Part shown: in pieces, positions 1-11,962 of the stretch
Layout of the letters: each line of letters opens with the position of its first letter
How positions within the stretch are numbered: the first letter of the stretch is position 1
Origin: Benincasa hispida
Lineage: Eukaryota > Streptophyta > Magnoliopsida > Cucurbitales > Cucurbitaceae
NCBI RefSeq assembly: GCF_009727055.1
Contig: NC_052357.1
Location: forward strand, 5,531,065 to 5,595,064
Length of the DNA stretch: 64,000 nt
Direction of reading: 5' to 3'
The notes under the pieces: generated by a model
What the model saw: the letters and a program-made list of their open reading frames with translations, nothing else
Database searches by the model: none
Told to the model about the DNA's origin: nothing
Position numbers and translations under genes: made by a program

Positions 1-644
1 TATTTTCCCAAGGAATGAGAATGAGTGAATTCCATCTTGTGTAGATGTGTTCCCAGGTCCCTAATCAGACAAATCCCCAAAATGGTAGACTTGTTGAGTC
101 GGCTATCATGGTCACTCTCACCCATACAGATCAAAGAATTGCTATGATAAATAGAAGGTCACAACTCACTCAGGATTAAGGTCAAATCTCCTCTGATCAT
201 CCTAGTGAAATAGTAGTTTCTTAAAGTAACAGTATTATAAAGAGAAACTAATTATTTTGTGGTTTAGTCTATGTATAAACTTCTTTATATAAGATACCTC
301 CACTTACATGTCTTTACATGAACAATATGGTTCATACTGTTTGTAACACTTACATCTCATGTAACAATTACAAAGGCCGTATTTGTAGTGTTACCAGGAT
401 AAGGCGTCCAACCTTCATCCATTTACTACAAACCTTTTAGGTTATTACTTGAACATGAACCACATGTATGTCAACTACATACTGTTCAAATTATATCATA
501 TAACCTTGGATCTTAGTTTACTGGAATGAATTTAATGTTGTCTAAATATAAAAAAAATACCTATGATATTATTAGATAAATAATTTGTGTTAATAAAAAC
601 TACAAACCACGAGATACATTAGATTTAGGACATCAATCTCAACA
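1..644 (-). repeat. 3' LTR of the Copia element (partial)
   Basis: On the minus strand this begins TGTTGAGATTGATGTCC at 644, directly after a purine-rich tract, and runs off the window at position 1. It matches the start of the LTR at 8996-11119 in long blocks, for example the TTAGATAAATAATTTGTGTTAA block near 570-595 and 11055-11080. Only about the first 30 percent of the expected 2-kb LTR is present. Confidence 0.85.
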
Positions 645-655
645 ATCTCCCACTT
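645..655 (-). other. Polypurine tract of the Copia element
   Basis: The minus strand reads AAGTGGGAGAT immediately before the TG that opens the 3' LTR. This is the usual position and composition of the plus-strand primer in Copia elements. Confidence 0.75.
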
Positions 656-663
656 ATTCAAAA

Positions 664-2444
664 CTAGTGGAATGTATCAACATACAATGAAAGATGAGTG
701 GGAAAGTAAAGTATCAATATATGATACAATAAACTAGGGCATACGATATACACAATAAAATCTCTCACTTTTCCTAGCTTAAGTTCATTCATATCTCGTA
801 AACCTAGACCCTCCAGGTGACCCTCAAATACTTTAATCGTGAGGGCTTTTGTAAATGGATCAGCAGTATTATGCTTTGAGGCAATCTTTGTGATGATTAC
901 ATCTTCCCGTTGCACAATCTCTCTAATAAGATGATACTTGCGTTCTATATGCTTTCCATGTTTGTGGCTACGAGGCTCCTTGAAGTTTGTCCCAACACCA
1001 TTGTTATCACAATAAAGTGTGATAGGCAATGATATATTTGGAACAACTTCCAAATCTGTGAGAAATTTTCTGAGTCAAATGACATCTTTAGCAACTTCGC
1101 AGGTAGCTACATACTCAGCCTCCATGGTGGAATCCGCAATACATCCTTGCTTAATGTTGCGCCATATTATAGCTCCTCCATTTAGAGTGAACACTGATCC
1201 TGATGTGAATTTCCTTGAATCCCTATCAGTTTGAAAATCAGAGTTAGTGTATCCTATAAGGATCAAATCCTTAGCTCATACACGAGCATATAGTTACTCA
1301 TTCTTCTAAGATACTTGAGAATAGCTTTAACAGTTGTCCAATGATCAAATCCTGGATTGGAATAATATCTACTGTTTACTCTCACTGCATGGCAGATGTC
1401 GAGTCTAGTACACAACATGACATACATCAGGCTGCCCACTATAGATTCATAGGGAATCCGTCTCACCTTCTTAACCTCTTGAGGTGTCTTAGGACACTAT
1501 TCCTTAGACATGATAATTCCATGCCTGAAAAGTAACAAACCCTTCTTGGAATTTTGTATTGAATATCTAACAAGCACTTTGTCAATATAGGATGACTGAG
1601 ACAAGACTAGTGATTTGTTCTTTCGATCCCTAGAACAAATTGTGCTTCACAAAAATTTTTCATTTAGAATTAAGCAGCTAGCCATTCTTTAATGTTAATC
1701 AGGTAACCTACATCATTCCCAATGAGTAGGATATCGTCCACATACAACACAAGAAAAACTATTGAACTGTTGATGATCTTCTTGTAAACACAAGATTCAT
1801 CGACATTTTGATCAAAGATATAAGATTTGACTGCAGTATCAAAACTTTTATTCCAAGATCGTGATGCTTATTTCAACCATAAATGAATCGATTAAGCTTG
1901 CAAACATTTTACTCTTGACCTTGTTCAATGAATCCCTCTGGTTGGGTCATGTAAATAGTTTGGTTAAGATTACCATTCAAAAAGGCAGTCTTGACATTTG
2001 CCATATCTGATAGTCATATGTGGCAATGGATAAGAGAATCCAGATAGACTTAATCATAGCAATAGGTGAGAAAATTTCTTCATAGTCCACTCCTTCAACC
2101 TCGGTATAACCCTTTACTACTAGTCTAGCCTTAAAGGTTTGTACCTTTCCATCTACACCTAGTTTCCTCGTGTAGATACATTTACAACTTATGGATTTTA
2201 CTCCATCAAGTTGATCTACAAGTTCTCAGACAGAATTAGAGTGCATAGAATCCATTTCTTGATCCATGGCTTTGATCCATTCATCTTTGTCAACATAATC
2301 CATTACGATTTGAGTTTCTGTTAAACCCAAATAGCAAGTAGGTTGGGTTACAATCCTCCCACTACGCCGAGGCTCTCTCAACACATGAGAAAGATGTGTT
2401 TGACTAGATGAAGCAACATCAACAACTTTTGTTGAAGTGCTCAC
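664..2444 (-). pseudogene. Copia pol: RNase H and reverse transcriptase remnants
   Basis: Read from right to left. At 2444-2226 is the linker that ends integrase and leads into RT (EPRRSGR motif, then DEWIKAMDQEMDSM). RT follows at about 2220-1500, with the catalytic Tyr-Val-Asp-Asp encoded at 1744-1733. RNase H follows at 1466-664 with DSTMEAEYVA (the acidic Glu of RNase HI) and CDNNGVGTNFKEP, closing with the ADPFTKAL motif typical of Copia RNase H. The frame changes several times (ORF pieces at 664-1053, 1075-1266 and 1263-1466), so no full protein can be made. In an intact element these domains copy the element RNA into cDNA inside a virus-like particle. Confidence 0.85.
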
Positions 2445-2495
2445 CTCTTTAACAACTCACAACTTTTGTTGAAGTGCTCACCTCTTTAACAACTC
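2422..2495. repeat. 37-bp tandem duplication in the pol linker
   Basis: The 37 bp beginning ACAACTTTTGTTGAAG at 2422 are repeated at 2459 with no visible change. The duplication lies in the non-catalytic linker between integrase and RT. Its identity suggests it arose recently compared with the decay of the rest of the element. Confidence 0.8.
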
Positions 2496-2616
2496 TTGTT
2501 GAAGTTTCAATAATTTCTTTGGAAATTTCATTAAATATGATTTTTCTCCTTGGCTTATGTTCTCTAATGTGGTTTTCTTCTAGGAAAGTAACATTTGTTG
2601 ATACAAATACTTTGCT

Positions 2617-5600
2617 TTATTTTTTATCGAAGAACAAACCACCTATCGTTTCTTTAGAATAATCTACAAATAGGCATAATCTTGAACGTGGTTCTAATTT
2701 CTTTAGATTTGTCACAAGCACATGTGCTAGACATTCCCAAATCCTAAGATGTCGTAAACTACTTTTACGACCTCTCCATAATTCAAAAGATATTCCAGTA
2801 ATACTCTTTGATAGAATCTGGTTTAAGATGTAAGCTATACTCTCCACTACATAACCCCAGAACCATGTCCAACAGGATTCTATTTCTCCTTTCTGATACA
2901 TCGTTCAGTTGAGGTGTACCAGGTGCTGAGAGTTGAGATGTGATTCTTGTTGGGGTTGATGCCCTAAATCTCGTAGGGTTCTATAGTTTGTAAACATCAT
3001 TGAACAAACTCATTGTGTATTTAATAAAATATATGATATTTTATTCATTGTCTATAAAATATACGACATTCTAGTTACATTAACCATAAACCAATAAACT
3101 AACATCCAATGTTATCTTTGTAACTTAAACATGTATGTAGAGACATACGTGTGGATCATGTTTAAGTGATAACCTAAATGGTCTGTAGTAGATGGATAAG
3201 GTTGGGTACCTTATCCTGGTGACACTACGTATATGACCCGCTTTGTAGGTGTTACAATTGTTGTAAAGTTCTACAAATGATACAATCCTGATCATTTATG
3301 TATAGACATGCGAGCGGGGATATTCTATACAAAGGAGTTTGTATAAGACCAGACCACGAAATGCTTAGTCTTATTCTATAACACCGTTCATAATAGAGAC
3401 TTACATTTCACCAGGATGACCATAGGTAACATGACCTGAATCCTGAGTGAGTTGTGAACTCCTACCTATGAGAGTGGTCCTTTGATTTGTATGGGTGAGA
3501 GTAGCCAGATCGTCGACTCAACAAACCTACCATTTTGGGGATTCGTCTGATTGGGAAGCTGGGATAACAACTACACAAGATAGAATTCACTCCTTCCCCG
3601 AGGCAGGGTTAAGTAAATAAATTGCTTCCTTAAAGGTTGATTCCGGGTCTTGAACAATGTGGCACCACACCCTCTCCTGGCCCGAGAGGGGTTTAGTCAT
3701 AGTTAGACTATGATCTATTGTTTATTAGAGGGATCAATGGTACTTACGAAGTTAGATGCTACAGGTGCAAAACGGTAATTTAGCCTAGTTGTACTTATGA
3801 GCAATTTGTGAAGGGTCATCGTACTGTTGATTGGTTATATCCAATAGACACAGAAAAATATTTGTAGTGCGAAGAGTGTAGCTGTTAGTCTTTAGTGGAG
3901 TATTCGACAAGTAACAGATAGTGAATAATGTAACTAAAGAGTTTAATTAATTATTTATATACCGTTGGAGCTTCAAGCTACAGGTCCATGAGATCCCCTT
4001 GGTAGCTCAATAGGATTAATTGAGAATCAGTTTTTGGATTAATTTTAATTGTTCAAATTAATAGATGGATTTAATTATATATGATATAATTAAGTTATTT
4101 CAATTATATGTGATATAATTGTCATAATGTATTTGATACATTATAGCTTAATGGGAGGAAATAAATATTTGAATGAGATTCAAATATAGTTTCTATGAAT
4201 TGGATTCATAGTTATTAAATTTAATATAAATAAGATTTATATTAAATGTCATNNNNNAATAGAGAAAAGAAACTATAATTTATATTGTATGTGATACAAT
4301 ATTAAAACTATAGGTTATATGTTATATTTGATATAACATATAATTTAATATATATATATATATATTATATTTATCTTATTATTATTTATAAGTTAGTTAT
4401 CATATTTATATTTATATTATTATTATTATTTTAATAATAAGGAAGGAAGTTACAACTCCCTTCTCTTTATTTTCTACGTGGGTGGTGGTTATTTTTGGCA
4501 AGGAGAATAAAAGAAAATGTTTCTTCTTCTTCTTCTTGCAAGTGACGTTGAACGATTGAGAAAGAGAAAAAAAAAACAACAGAAGAGTTATGTGGTTTTG
4601 AGTTTCTGAAAGTTCTCAATCCTTCCTTCTAAAACATTAAGTTTTCCCTCAAAATCCAAAATATCCAGAGCCCACCATTCCTTGGTTCTCACCTTGAGAA
4701 TACTAAGAAGACATTCGTGGTAGTGTTCAATCTTGTTTGAGGTTTATCTTGAAGAAAGTCTTCAAGTTGTTTGTGATCTGTTCGAGGAGGAAAACGTGAA
4801 GAAATGTCTTCAAAGGTGAGGTTTCTTGAAACCATTTACTTCTTTCTAAAGTATGTTGTAATTTAGAATTAAATGCATATCTTGTTTCTTTCTTTATTGT
4901 GAAATTTATATTAAATGGAAAATGGAATTTGATTGATCTGCTTCCGCTCAAGGTTCTCTCCCAATAGAGTTCTTTCAATTCCATGTTCTATCAAATAGTT
5001 CTGGAATTCAATATCCATGTACTATCCACCTCAATCTGATTGAAGCGTTTTAATCTTTTTACCTAACAAATTTTCAACTTCAGCCTTATACTCCTTGAAC
5101 ATTTCAAGTGTGTCAGACTTATGTTGCATCAGGTAAATATGTCCATATCTTGAATAATCGTTTGTAAAAGTGATAAAATATTCAAATGTTCTTCTGGCTT
5201 TTACACTCATCAAACTAAAAAGGTCTGAGTGTATAAGCTCCAAGGGTTCTTTGGCTCTATAATCTTTTCCAATAAAAGGTTGTTTTGTCATTGTTTCTTC
5301 TAGACAAGATTAACATACAGGTAAAGAATTTTCTTCTAACTAGTTTAGAAATCCGTTCTTAACCACCCTCTCAATCCTATTGAGGTTAATGTGATCTAGT
5401 CTTAGATGCCAAATATGAGCATTTTCTTTAGGAGAAAATTTTCTTTTCTTAGTTTTAGTGGTCGCAGTTTTGAACATTTCAATATTGTGGAGCATTTTTT
5501 ATACTAATGGTCTTAGTACATATAAATTGTTTTCATTTGTTGCAAAACAAATATCAATACCATTTTTTTGAAATAAACGCTTTATCTCGAATAAAAGATA

Positions 5601-5711
5601 CATTAAAATATTGTTCCAAAAACATGAAACTGAAATTAAGTTCCTTTTGGAATTAGGAACATAGTAAACATTGTCTAGCATCATAAACTTTGATTCAAAA
5701 AACAACTTCAA
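2617..5711 (-). pseudogene. Copia integrase, split by a solo LTR
   Basis: The integrase is in two blocks. The upstream part (5711-4978) has a gag-pre-integrase motif (LDNVYYVPNSKRNLISVS, 5670-5610 region) and a core segment with ELIHSDLF, TFTNDYSRYGHIYL and KIKTLQSD (5291-5031). The downstream part (2901-2617) has the C-terminal region with SCWTWFWGYVVESIAYILN and CLFVDYSKE. Between them lies a plus-strand solo LTR (2948-4977). Comparison with the uninterrupted integrase copies near 59500 and 63590 shows the two flanks were once contiguous. Further stops and frame changes are present. The intact domain inserts cDNA into chromosomal targets and makes a 5-bp duplication. Confidence 0.85.
2948..4977 (+). 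mobile_element. Solo LTR (2030 bp) with 5-bp target duplication
   Basis: It starts TGTTGGGGTTGATGCCC and ends GAGTTCTTTCA. It is flanked by ATTCT (2943-2947) and ATTCC (4978-4982), a 5-bp target duplication with one change. No pol, primer binding site or polypurine tract is attached, so it is the product of LTR-LTR recombination. Its sequence resembles the minus-strand LTRs elsewhere in this window (start, TAAACATGTATGTAGAGACATACG block, and a 3' end with CTGCTTCCGCTCAAGG). It carries a 5-base assembly gap (N) at 4253-4257 within a very AT-rich part. The insertion site is the integrase of the older minus-strand Copia element. Confidence 0.88.
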
Positions 5712-6116
5712 ACTCCCAACTGCAATTGCTGAGACAACCTCTCATGTTCCAACCCTTAGAGACATCTCTCCTGCTGCCAGTTGTCTTCAGGAACTAGTTT
5801 TCTGCAAAGAAGTACAAATGCGGTTAGTGGCTCTTGAATCAAGTATCCAGGCATGGTTATCAATTTTCACTAAACACGTTTCTAGAACTAGTAAATCATA
5901 TTTACCTTCTTTTTCCTTTTCTTTCTCGATCAAATATTTTGGGCAATTCCTTTTCCAATGCCCATCTTGGTTGCAGTGAAAACAGGTTCCTTTTGCAACC
6001 TTGACCTTCTTTCCCTTTCAGGCAGTAACAGCAATGGTGGCTTTATTCCCCTTTCCACCCTTCTTCTTTTTTCATTTCTTCACACTAGATGAAGATAGAG
6101 GCACAGATTTAGTTTC

Positions 6117-6778
6117 CTAGGTCAAACCTCTATTGAAATTTTTCTTTTTGGAGAAAGCAACATTTGCCTCCCCATTATTTCTCTTGGCTTTAATCAAAGA
6201 CTCAAAAGTCTGTAGCTTATTAAGGAGGGTGGTAAGGTTGTAGTCAATTTTGTTCATAACATAATTGCTACGGAATTGTAGAAAGCTGTTTGGCAGCAAT
6301 TGTATGATAAAGCTCACCTGACTGAATCATTTATGATACTTCCATTCATCTCAGCAATGTTGAAATGGTTCATCATTTTAAAGACATGTTCCTTAACAGA
6401 CAATCCTTCAGTCATCTGTGCAATAAAGATGAACGTAAGAGTATCATGCTTGGCTTGTGAGGAAGGTTTTCTAAACATGTCATACAATAAGTCCATGATC
6501 TGGCAAGCAGTGATCATGGTCTCATGCTTTTTGGCCAGAACTTCAGATAAGCCTGCCAAAATATAGACCTTTGCCTTGTCATTGACCTCGATCCATCTCT
6601 CATAAGCATCATGAACAATTCATGATGCGTTGGGCCCAGGAGCCGGAGGACATTCCTCCCTGAGAACGAATTTGAGGTCATCCACTACCAAAATTGTATT
6701 CATCGTATTTTTTCCTGTTGTATAATTTTCTCCAATTAATTTTTCGGCACCAAGCAAAGTAACGATTGAGCTAGACAT
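6117..6778 (-). pseudogene. Copia gag remnant
   Basis: The likely start is the ATG at 6778-6776 (MSSSIVTLLGAEKLIGENYT), the common opening of gag in this Copia group. The middle block (6559-6314) has LYDMFRKPSSQAKHDTL and MTEGLSVKEHVFKMMNHFN, as in the UBN2-type gag domain. The end (6317-6117) leads into a Lys/Asn-rich nucleic-acid-binding tail. A CCHC-like knuckle (cysteines in the 5940-5990 region) can be glimpsed but is not clean. Frames shift between the blocks, so the gene is non-functional. Gag would form the virus-like particle. Confidence 0.8.
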
Positions 6779-6835
6779 GCTGATACAACATAAATTACTT
6801 ATATTAGACATTTGTGCAAAAGATTCATTTTTCAT

Positions 6836-8980
6836 TTTAATCCAATCCGTTTAACAAAAACAACTAATAATGAACCCAACATTATTTATTTTACAATGAT
6901 ACATTCAGTGATTTGGAATAAATGCCACCTCAGGGTGTACAGTTATTCCTATCATTGAATTGAGACACTCTCAATCAAATACCATCCCAGAATAACTCCT
7001 TATTCACATAATATTTAATTACCATTCATTTGGTTGATAAAACATTAACTGCCTTAATGCTTTATCGTAAGTGTAACCCTTCATTTTAAACCTTATAACC
7101 TCGCCCCAACTAGTCTGCCTCAAGGAAGAACATGATTGAGACAATTGATTATAGTGATCTTATCTATTTTTAGAGTTTGTAATATCCTTCCTCCATGCAA
7201 ATACCTTCCTAAGAGAGGATGCACCTAGGGCACCACGAGGCCGAGCATGAAAGAAATATTACAAACAAACGAAGGAGACCGAAGGATATGTTGTCACACG
7301 TTTTTCTCCCACTTACGATAAACACTTTCTCCATTCACCTTATAGTTGTTCCATGCAAATACCTTCCTAAGGGAGGGTGCGCCCAGGACATTACGAGGGC
7401 GAGCATGAATCTCATCCTATGAACTTTTAGGGAGAGCGTGGGTGGAAAAACAATATATCATATACATCTTTTTCCTCCCACTAAGTGTTCTACCTTTTGG
7501 ATTTATTAACTTAGTAAAATCTAGCTAATCAATTTTTAGCTAAGTTTTTTTTGTAAATTTGCTTAATAGAATGCTTATATTGAATATTTAACAATATGTG
7601 ATCTCATTCATTAAACTCTTTAACAAAATTGATCATTTATTGCATGCTTATAAAATATTTGCCCAATTCACCTTCCAGGTTTGTTCTCAGGCAGAGGTGT
7701 TCCATTTCCGTCAGCTTAAATACCTCAGCCTAGACAGGACGTTCCTTACACAAAAGTCCCTTATGGGTAATTATTTTATAAATTTAATCTTTTAACCAAG
7801 TTCATTTTAATCCTATTAAATCAAATTAAAAGATTAACCTATTTCTAATCTCATAGAAACATGTTTAACATAAGTTTAGGTGAATAAATTTTAAACCATT
7901 TAAAATTAATTATGACCTATGTTTGCATGCAACTCTTGATTATCAAATTTAATTCTAATTCATTAAACTTATAACCTTTATAAAACAATGAATTTGTCGA
8001 AAACCTTTTTTGTTTGCATTAAGACGACTTTGATTAAATATAACGTTTATATTAATCTAAGTAGTGTCATGCTCAATGCAAAGTTCATTTTTTCATCTGA
8101 TTATAACGCTTACAATTATCATTCATGAAAAAAAAACATGCACATTCATCATACATTATAACATTTATGATGCATGAATTTGTTTACTCAAAACATGCAT
8201 TCAAATAATATAACAATTATATTATAATGCATGGGCATGCTTATATTAATCATGCATCTAGAAATATAACATTTATATTTAGATATGATGCATGAACATG
8301 TTTATCCTAAGGTGAGATTTTAAATCTATATGGCATACGATATGCAACATATAAATCGTATAATTTAAACATTCATCTCATGCACATTCAATTATATAAA
8401 ATACATTAGTAGACCGCTATTTGGCACCCTATTAAAATAATTAAATTAATATAATTAAATAAAATCTAAAACCTTATATTTTAGACAATTTAAAGAGAAA
8501 ATAGAAGAAAAAAAACTGCTTCTATTTGGCGATGACGGCAGAACAACCAAATCTCAAAACAACGATCCAACTGTTCAAAACAAGATGCTAGGTGCCCTGA
8601 ACATACTAACCAAATTTTAGCTCGATCCAACGATTAAAACTTCGGTCATCGACAAATACTAAATGTCATCCCTAGAAAATCGAACTGCACTGTTTCTATC
8701 CGATTTTTCTTGTTCCGCCTCTATTTCTTCGAGTTCTTTTCATAACAACTTTTTGCCACAACAACATGGACTTATAGACTCGATTTATAGTAAAATGCCA
8801 AAAAAAAAAAAATAACAGACCCACATGATCAAATCAAGTAAAACGAGAATATGTGCTAAATACCAAAAATATCTATTTAGCAAAACCTCATACATTTTCA
8901 AGTAAAATGCAGGAAAATAGTCCACCTCATGAGCTGAATTTCGTTTCAAAAAACATAAAATCAAAATGCAAGAAAACCTT
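6836..8980 (-). other. Long untranslated leader of the Copia element
   Basis: About 2.1 kb of AT-rich sequence separates the primer binding site from gag. I see no conserved protein in it. It has the imperfect repeat pair at 7193 and 7351, and several short GCATGAATTTG/ATGCATG-type runs at 8130-8300. A leader this long is unusual for Copia and may contain older insertions that I cannot delimit. Confidence 0.5.
7193..7420. repeat. Imperfect direct repeat, 158-bp spacing
   Basis: CCATGCAAATACCTTCCTAAG occurs at 7193 and again at 7351. Each copy is followed by a similar G-rich stretch (GAGGATGCACC / GAGGGTGCGCC) and by CACGAGG / TACGAGG ending in CGAGCATGAA. The two copies have diverged. Both lie in the leader of the Copia element. 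Confidence 0.65.
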
Positions 8981-8993
8981 GGCTCTGATACCA
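8981..8993 (-). other. tRNA-Met primer binding site
   Basis: The minus strand reads TGGTATCAGAGCC, the complement of the 3' end of initiator tRNA-Met. This is the standard primer binding site of plant Copia elements. It lies two bases after the CA that ends the 5' LTR. Confidence 0.9.
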
Positions 8994-8995
8994 AT

Positions 8996-11119
8996 TGAAG
9001 GGATCGTATCCTAAGCGGAAGCATGTGAACGCTTTGCATTTAGAAATTCCATTTTAAAAGAAACAAAAATAGTCTTTCTTTCCTTTTGGTGTGAAAGTCA
9101 TTCAATGCATTCATTCATTGTGCTTACTGAGCATCCCGCCTTGGTGGCCACATGATGAACATGTTTTGAGCTAACTGCATGTCGAGCGCGATCAGCACAT
9201 AGGGGGGTGGTTGCCCTGGTGTACAGTTCGAGCAAGCAAATGGCTAGCAGGGCCGAGGATTTTTTTTTTCCGGGATTGATGTCCGCTTGGAAGAGTGAGG
9301 GTTTAGGAATAAAACGTGTAATTTTAGGATAAACATTCAAAGACAACATAGACATGCTTGAAAAATGAAGAATAGGAAAAATCACAACTTACTTTTGTTG
9401 ATTCCTTTAGTTTTCTTCTTCCACCATTATTAATAATCTCGAACTTCTCAATGTAGAAGGGCAACACTAATGAGGTTACCTTGTTATTCTCTAGGATTCA
9501 AAGAACTTGGATGCATGGTCTCCAATAACTTTGAGGAGGAAAAGATAGAGAATTCTAGAGAAAGGTTAGAGAAGGTGGAGGTAATTAGGTTTTTGTGTGA
9601 TGTCAAATTTTTTTCCTAAAATGGCTATAAGGATGTATTTATATGGAGAATGGTTAACCCCTTCTCCAAGAATTTCCTTTTTATGCTCTTAGTGCTAATT
9701 AATTAAATAACCATTATTAAATCCTATTTAATATATATTTAATTAATAATCATAAATAACATATATTTATGCTAAACTCCAATCTCCATTATTTTTTAAT
9801 CAATTAATCAACCATTAATTAATTAATTAACTATATTAAATCATGTTTAATATGGAGTTAATTAATATATAAATATCACATATTTATATATATACATCTC
9901 TTTATGAATCTAATTCATATGTATCTAATATTTGAATCTTATTCAAATATATCTCTCTTACATAATTTGGATTATAAACCATATCTATAACTAACTATTA
10001 TATACTAATCTCATTAATATAAAATTTCATCATTTGATTTGAACAATTCAAATTATTCCTCGTTGATATCCTTTTGTGATCTAATAAGGGAACCTTATGG
10101 ACCTACAAATTAGAAGCTCTAATGATATGAGATTAATTGATTAAACTCCTTTAATCCAATTAATCAATATTTATTAACTACCAATCACTCCATTAAAGAC
10201 CGATAGTTGTACTCTTCACACTATAGAAATATTTATGTATCCATGGATATAACCAATCAACCGAGTGATGATCATTTACAAATTCTCATAACTACAATTG
10301 AGTCAAAATACCATTTGACCCCTGCAGTTACATCTAACTTCTTAAGTACCACTGATTCCTCTAATGAACAAACAGTTTATAGTCCAACTATAAACTAACA
10401 CCTCTCGGGCCAGTGAAAGTTAAGGCTTCATTGTTCAAGACCCGGAAACAGTTATTAAGGGAGAAATTTATCTGCTTTTCCAAGGAATGAGAATGAGTGG
10501 ATTCCATCTTGTATAGCTGTGTTCCCAGCTCCCTAATCAGACAAATCCCCAAAACGATAGACTTGTTGAGTTGACTATCACGGTCACTCTCATCCATACA
10601 GATCAAAAGATTGCCATCATAAACAGGAGTTCACAACTCACTCAGAATTAAGGTCAAATCTCCTATGGTCATCCTAGTGAAATATGAGTTTCTTCAAGTA
10701 ACGATGTTATAAGGAGAAACTAATTATTTCGTGGTATGATCTATGGATAAACTTTTTTATATAGGATACCTTCACTTACATGTCTTTACATGAACAATAT
10801 GGTTCATATTGTCTGTAACACTTACATCTCATGTAACAATTACAAAGTGGGTCGTATCTGCAGCGTTACCAGGATAAGGCACCCAATCTTCATCTATTTA
10901 CTGCAGATCTTTTAGGTTGTTACTTGAACATGAACCACCTGTATGTCAACTACATATTGTTTAAGTGACATCATATAACCTTGGATCTTAGTTTATTGAA
11001 TTGAATTAAGGTTTTCTAAATGTCAAGCAACATAACTCTAATTTTATTAGATAAATAATTTGTGTTAACAAAAACTACAAACCACGAGATATACTAGATT
11101 TAGGACATCAATCCCGATA
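8996..11119 (-). repeat. 5' LTR (about 2.12 kb) of the Copia element
   Basis: The right border on the minus strand reads TATCGGGATTGATGTCC, with the canonical opening TG changed to TA. The left border ends CTTCA next to the primer binding site. The length agrees with the 2.03-kb solo LTR at 2948-4977. ORF-like stretches inside (for example 9098-9385) show no recognisable domain. The insertion point on the right is a gene fragment (11120-11962). Confidence 0.87.
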
Positions 11120-11962
11120 GAATTTTATATCCTCCAAAACTTAATTGGATGTTGATTGATCCTATCCAACCATCCTTCCACTCCATACAATGGCAACTGA
11201 TTCCTACCAATTCGACTCAAATCAGCCTGTCAAAATTGAGAAAACGTATCGAATCACATGAAAGTAATCGATGTTGGTAATGATGATAAAAGGCATCGAT
11301 GTTAAAAATACTCCTTGATTGTAAAGGCTTAGCTCCCTGAAATTCCATAATTGGTGATGTGCAGAAATCAGGTTGGCTATTAAAATTCTCATAGCCAACG
11401 CCAATTTTGTTGCATTCAATACCATATAAAGTAAATCTCACTCTTTCAAGTAACATCCACATAGAAACATTGTTACCCAAATTCGGTGGTTGAACAGGAC
11501 CACCCTTTTGTCACAATTGAAAAATTGAGGTTAGCATCATAAGAAAAGAACAACCAAACTAACTTCAAGAAAAATTTTATCAAGATAGTTTGTCCAATCT
11601 ACATTAATGTCTAAAAATCTTTGATTACAAAACGTTTCATCAGATACTTTTATGGTGAAATAAGCATATACCTGTCTGATTATAACAAGGTAAAAGTCCT
11701 CGAATGTTGGTATATTTGTATGTTGAACAAGGTCTCCAATAAGATTAACCCGTAAGAAGTTATCCTTTGTTATCACTGTTCTATTTTCAGGACTCATAAA
11801 TTTAATGTCGATCACTAAATTTTGATCAAAACTGGAGAACGAGACTGTGAGATTATTTGAAGTTCTCTCTATTGAGTATCAAGGAAAATATATTGAAACT
11901 TTAGAACCCGACTTCACATGAATCTGAACTCTGAATCCTAGTGACCATTGTCCAATACTAAG
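11120..11962 (-). pseudogene. Broken plant gene fragment, unrecognised secreted-type family
   Basis: On the minus strand the reading begins LSIGQWSLGFRVQIHVKSG near 11962 and continues, after an in-frame TGA near 11888-11886, into NNLTVSFSSFDQNLVIDIKF and then NFLRVNLIGDLVQHTNIPTF (11760-11700). After an intron-like stretch it resumes at 11480 with GNNVSMWMLLERVRFTLYG and IECNKIGVGYENFN, shifts frame near 11360 (NFCTSP-type segment into QLWNFRE), and resumes after a further AG acceptor near 11232 with ADLSRIGRNQLPLYGVEG, stopping at the LTR border. I recognise this combination as a conserved plant protein but cannot name it with confidence. At least one stop, one frameshift and a 3' truncation by the LTR make it a pseudogene. 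Upstream exons were not identified. Confidence 0.65.

Larger units (their letters stand above)
1..11119 (-). mobile_element. Decayed Ty1/copia LTR retrotransposon, minus strand
   Basis: Read on the minus strand the parts come in Copia order: 5' LTR (8996-11119), tRNA-Met-type primer binding site (8981-8993), gag (about 6778-6117), gag-pre-integrase and integrase (5711-2617), RT (about 2220-1500), RNase H (1266-664), polypurine tract (645-655) and 3' LTR (644 down to the window edge). Every coding part is broken by stops or frameshifts, so the element is dead. The two LTRs share long matching blocks but differ at many positions in the compared stretches, which suggests an old insertion. A 2.03-kb solo LTR in the opposite orientation interrupts integrase at 2948-4977. 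The outer target duplication cannot be tested because the far end of the 3' LTR lies outside the window. The Copia call is firm because integrase precedes RT. Lineage is not assigned. Confidence 0.9.

Noticed and set aside
9098..9385. 95-aa minus-strand ORF inside the 5' LTR
   Set aside because: It lies wholly within LTR sequence next to the primer binding site. LTRs of this type are non-coding and the ORF has no recognisable motif.
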